Shown in pieces: positions 6,948 to 8,799 of a DNA stretch of 8,799 nucleotides. The notes beneath the pieces are model-generated. The model did not search any database. It was not told the origin of the DNA and saw nothing but the letters and a program-made list of their open reading frames with translations. Positions within the stretch are counted from its first letter, which is position 1, and every line of letters starts with the position of its first letter. Source of the stretch: Enterocloster bolteae (GTDB taxonomy: Bacteria > Bacillota_A > Clostridia > Lachnospirales > Lachnospiraceae); assembly GCA_021769025.1 (NCBI GenBank), contig JAETTS010000101.1:1-8799 (forward strand), written 5' to 3'. The position numbers and the translations under genes are program-made.

Positions 6948-7779
6948 GCGATGGCGGTTTCAGCGGCCCATAAAAGTAAGAGGCTGTCGCGCCGCCATCC
7001 ATCAGGAAATCCGCCCCTGTAATAAAGGCTCCTTTATCGCTCATTAAAAGTTCTGCCACATTTGCCACTTCATCCGCAGTCCCCGGACGGCCTGCCGGAC
7101 ATTTGGCAAACATATTTTTATAAAAATCCCCACGCGGCCCGTGAAACTCGTCAAGGGCCAGCGGCGTCACAATGATTCCGGGAGAAATGGAATTGAGCCT
7201 TGCCCCTCTCTGCCCCCATTTCACCGCTTCCGTCATCACACGCTTTTCATTGCACCGTTTTGCCATCTGGTAGGCATGAAGCGTATCCCGGATGTTTTCC
7301 GGCTGCAACAGTTCCAGAGAAAGCAGCTTTTCCGTTGGCGTACAGGCAAGCAGCTCATCTTCTTCCTCTGTAAGCTGCGGCATGCGGTGTCCCGACTGGC
7401 TGGAAATGGTCACGCCCACGCCGCCAGGCGCGATCACCTTCCCCACCTCTTCCAGCAGCACTGCCGTACCGTATAAATCCACTTTTAAAATTGCCTCAAT
7501 GGGCGCCTGGCTTGGAGACACACCGGCGGCATTCACCAGCATTTTGATATCACCGGCTTTCTGCGCCTCTGCTATCAGATGTTGGATCGATTCTCTGGAA
7601 GACAGATCCATCTCCATAGGCAGCACATCAAACCCTGCTTCATTCATGATTTTGGCAACCGTCTGTGCATTCTCCGCTTTCTTATCTCCGAGAATAATCT
7701 TTTTTCCATACCCCATTCTCCGGGCAATGGCCATGCCGATCTGCCCTGCTCCTGTTAAAATCAGAACCTCTTTCTTCAT
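6901..7779 (-). CDS. SDR-family oxidoreductase (short-chain dehydrogenase/reductase)
   Basis: This is an NAD(P)-dependent alcohol/ketone oxidoreductase with a Rossmann fold. Of its 292 residues, the cofactor loop is T9-GAGQIG-15, a GxGxxG-like variant of the usual TGxxxGxG. D32 at the end of strand 2 (LGDKK) suggests NAD(H) over NADP(H). Other motifs are NAAG at 83-86, the catalytic-serine strand TISSQSG at 124-130, Y170-QMA-K174 as the YxxxK pair, and SPGIIVTP at 199-206. The conserved ending FLMDGGATASYFYG (to about 271) is followed by an extra Pro/Ser-rich tail of about 20 residues, mostly encoded antisense to the AraC gene. The ATG at 7779 has an AGGTGAG site. It is the last gene of the minus-strand redox cluster, 81 bases after the ferredoxin domain. 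The substrate is unknown; nothing links it to galactoside use beyond proximity. Confidence 0.92.
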   Translation of the reverse strand: MKKEVLILTGAGQIGMAIARRMGYGKKIILGDKKAENAQTVAKIMNEAGFDVLPMEMDLSSRESIQHLIAEAQKAGDIKMLVNAAGVSPSQAPIEAILKVDLYGTAVLLEEVGKVIAPGGVGVTISSQSGHRMPQLTEEEDELLACTPTEKLLSLELLQPENIRDTLHAYQMAKRCNEKRVMTEAVKWGQRGARLNSISPGIIVTPLALDEFHGPRGDFYKNMFAKCPAGRPGTADEVANVAELLMSDKGAFITGADFLMDGGATASYFYGPLKPPSLRSDSVSSTLEAAGS

Positions 7780-7860
7780 CCCGTTCTCACCTGCTTTTCA
7801 ACAGATATCCAAAATTCCCAAAGGATACCTTACCCGTTCCTTTCTCATAGACTTAGATTT

Positions 7861-8184
7861 TCAGTGTTTTTCAAACTCCACCGCCACATCCTCCAGCAGT
7901 TTTCGGATCGGAAGGTGCTGGGGACAGGCTTTTTCGCATTTCCCGCATTTGATACACTCCGAAGCCTTTGCCTTCCCGCCCCCTGTATGTACCACATTGT
8001 AATAATAATCCGCGTTCCAGTCATGGTAAAGCTGCTTTGTATTCATCACGGCAAACAAATCAGGAATCGCTATCTTTTTCGGGCAACCCGCCTCACAGTA
8101 CCGGCAGGAGGTGCAGGGAATCAGATTCATGGAGCGGAAAATCTCCTGCACTTTGCCGACTGCCGCAAGCTCCGCCTCGTTCAA
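7861..8184 (-). CDS. Twin [4Fe-4S] ferredoxin domain, detached C-terminal part of an aldo/keto reductase
   Basis: These 107 residues carry two ferredoxin-type motifs, C24-TSC-RYC-EAGCP and C77-IKC-GKC-EKACP, each CxxCxxCxxxCP, enough for two [4Fe-4S] clusters that could pass electrons. In clostridial relatives this is the C-terminal tail of an aldo/keto reductase rather than a separate protein. Here it sits in a different frame from the reductase part. The only available start next to the stop is TTG (8184), forming a TTGA overlap with the upstream TGA. GGTGAG precedes that TTG by only one base, so initiation there would be poor. I infer either the 3' remnant of a broken gene or, less likely, a coupled small ferredoxin. 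The cysteines are intact, suggesting recent damage or retained use. Confidence 0.8.
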   Translation of the reverse strand: MNEAELAAVGKVQEIFRSMNLIPCTSCRYCEAGCPKKIAIPDLFAVMNTKQLYHDWNADYYYNVVHTGGGKAKASECIKCGKCEKACPQHLPIRKLLEDVAVEFEKH

Positions 8185-8799
8185 CTCACCAGATTGCCGC
8201 CTTTCACCGGCTCCATGACGATCACCGGCTTTCCGTATTTTCGGCAGACCTCATAGCATTTCCGGCTCTCCACTGCCGGATCCTCATAATCCACATAATT
8301 AAACTGAATCTGCACCACTTCAATCTGGGGATATTCCTTTAATATCTGTTCCAAAACCTCCGCCCGGTCATGGAACGAAATGCCGAAGTGACGGAATTTC
8401 CCCTCTGCCATCAGTTCCAGGGCTGTCTCATAGGCACGGCACTGTTTGAAAAAGGCAAAATTGTCAGCCCCCTGGGCATGCATCAGATAGAGGTCAAAAT
8501 ACTCTACCCCGCAGGCCTTTAGCTGGCTTTCAAAAAGGGGCCGTATCTCTTCCTGCTTCTTAAAAAAGAAATTCGTCAATTTGTTGGTAAGAATATAACG
8601 GTCACGGGGATAGCGGCTGGTCAGGCACTCCTTTAATGCCTTCTCGCTTCTGCCGCCCAGGTAACCGTGGGCAGTATCGAAATAGTTGAAGCCGTTTTCC
8701 AGAAAGTAGTCTACCATTCTGTTTGTTTCCGCGATATCAACCTCTCCCTCTTTCATGGGCAGGCGCATACAGCCAAAGCCAAAATTTTTCTGGATCTTA
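8181..8799 (-). CDS. Aldo/keto reductase barrel, 5'-partial and probably truncated at the 3' end
   Basis: This encodes the N-terminal part of an NAD(P)H-dependent aldo/keto reductase. The frame is open to the right edge: ten residues (KIQKNFGFGC) precede the Met at 8768 and match the family's N-terminus, so that Met is internal and the real start lies just outside. Numbering from the first visible residue, the catalytic tetrad is complete: D41 and Y46 (FDTAHGY), K73 (TNKL) and H107 (LMHAQG). The GKFRHFGIS strand and VMEPVKGGNL follow, then the frame hits TGA at 8181 just after GGNLVS. In relatives I recall, the barrel continues for about 65-75 residues, including an LSGM segment, before the ferredoxin tail; that stretch is absent here and the tail resumes in another frame. 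The product probably lacks the last barrel elements and is likely inactive. A sequencing error alone would not explain the missing segment. Confidence 0.88.
   Translation of the reverse strand, partial: KIQKNFGFGCMRLPMKEGEVDIAETNRMVDYFLENGFNYFDTAHGYLGGRSEKALKECLTSRYPRDRYILTNKLTNFFFKKQEEIRPLFESQLKACGVEYFDLYLMHAQGADNFAFFKQCRAYETALELMAEGKFRHFGISFHDRAEVLEQILKEYPQIEVVQIQFNYVDYEDPAVESRKCYEVCRKYGKPVIVMEPVKGGNLVS

Noticed and set aside
6930..6990. Possible terminator after the AraC gene (CTGA pairing with TCAG)
   Set aside because: The stem has only four pairs and no following T-run, so it is not a credible terminator.
7780..7860. Alternative pairings in the gap between ferredoxin domain and SDR (AAAGGA with TCCTTT, or GGTATCC with GGATATC)
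   Set aside because: The two stems are 6-7 pairs with 12-base loops, mutually exclusive and lacking a U-tract. They are too weak to call an attenuator, riboswitch or terminator.
1..8799. Mobile element, phage, CRISPR or defence system
   Set aside because: No transposase, integrase, long terminal repeats, CRISPR repeats or defence-type domains were seen. The genes are ordinary sugar-use, regulatory and redox families.

Overview
The window looks like chromosomal DNA from a Firmicute of the Clostridia, probably a gut Lachnospiraceae-type bacterium. This is inferred from strong AGGAGG-type ribosome sites, a Gram-positive lipoprotein substrate-binding protein, a sugar transporter without its own ATPase gene, and a ferredoxin-tailed aldo/keto reductase of a kind common in anaerobic clostridia. 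No marker gene fixes the genus. Eight protein-coding genes fill nearly all of the sequence. I see no rRNA, tRNA, CRISPR array, transposase or attachment site.

Left edge (2-535, +): most of a TetR-family regulator whose start lies outside the window. It runs convergently into the sugar operon with 33 bases between the stop codons.

Centre (569-6947): an alpha-galactoside utilisation locus of the msm/raf type. An AraC-family regulator (6114-6947, +) is transcribed away from a tight four-gene operon on the minus strand, in the order lipoprotein sugar-binding protein (5821-4529), two membrane permeases (4516-3623 and 3610-2780) and GH36 alpha-galactosidase (2761-569). The binding protein should capture a raffinose-, stachyose- or melibiose-like sugar outside the cell, the permeases import it, and the cytoplasmic GH36 enzyme removes the alpha-galactosyl unit. 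The energising ATPase is not encoded here and is presumably a shared MsmK/MalK-type protein from elsewhere. The 292-base divergent region (5822-6113) holds a clear promoter for the regulator, a weak candidate promoter for the operon and several short palindromes that could be operators. A hairpin inside the 3' end of the TetR gene may terminate the operon.

Right side (6901-8799, all -): a second, unrelated-looking cluster of redox genes. An aldo/keto reductase runs in from beyond the right edge and is followed by a twin [4Fe-4S] ferredoxin domain, then by an SDR-family dehydrogenase. The aldo/keto reductase and ferredoxin parts are normally one protein. Here they are in different frames, and the end of the barrel plus the linker (roughly 65-75 residues by my recollection of the family) appears to be missing, so the gene is probably broken by an out-of-frame deletion. 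The SDR gene overlaps the AraC gene tail to tail by 47 bases and carries an unusual C-terminal tail encoded antisense to AraC.

I do not see a convincing undescribed system. The points most worth a second look are the broken or split aldo/keto reductase-ferredoxin gene, the overlapping SDR/AraC ends, and the palindromes in the divergent control region.
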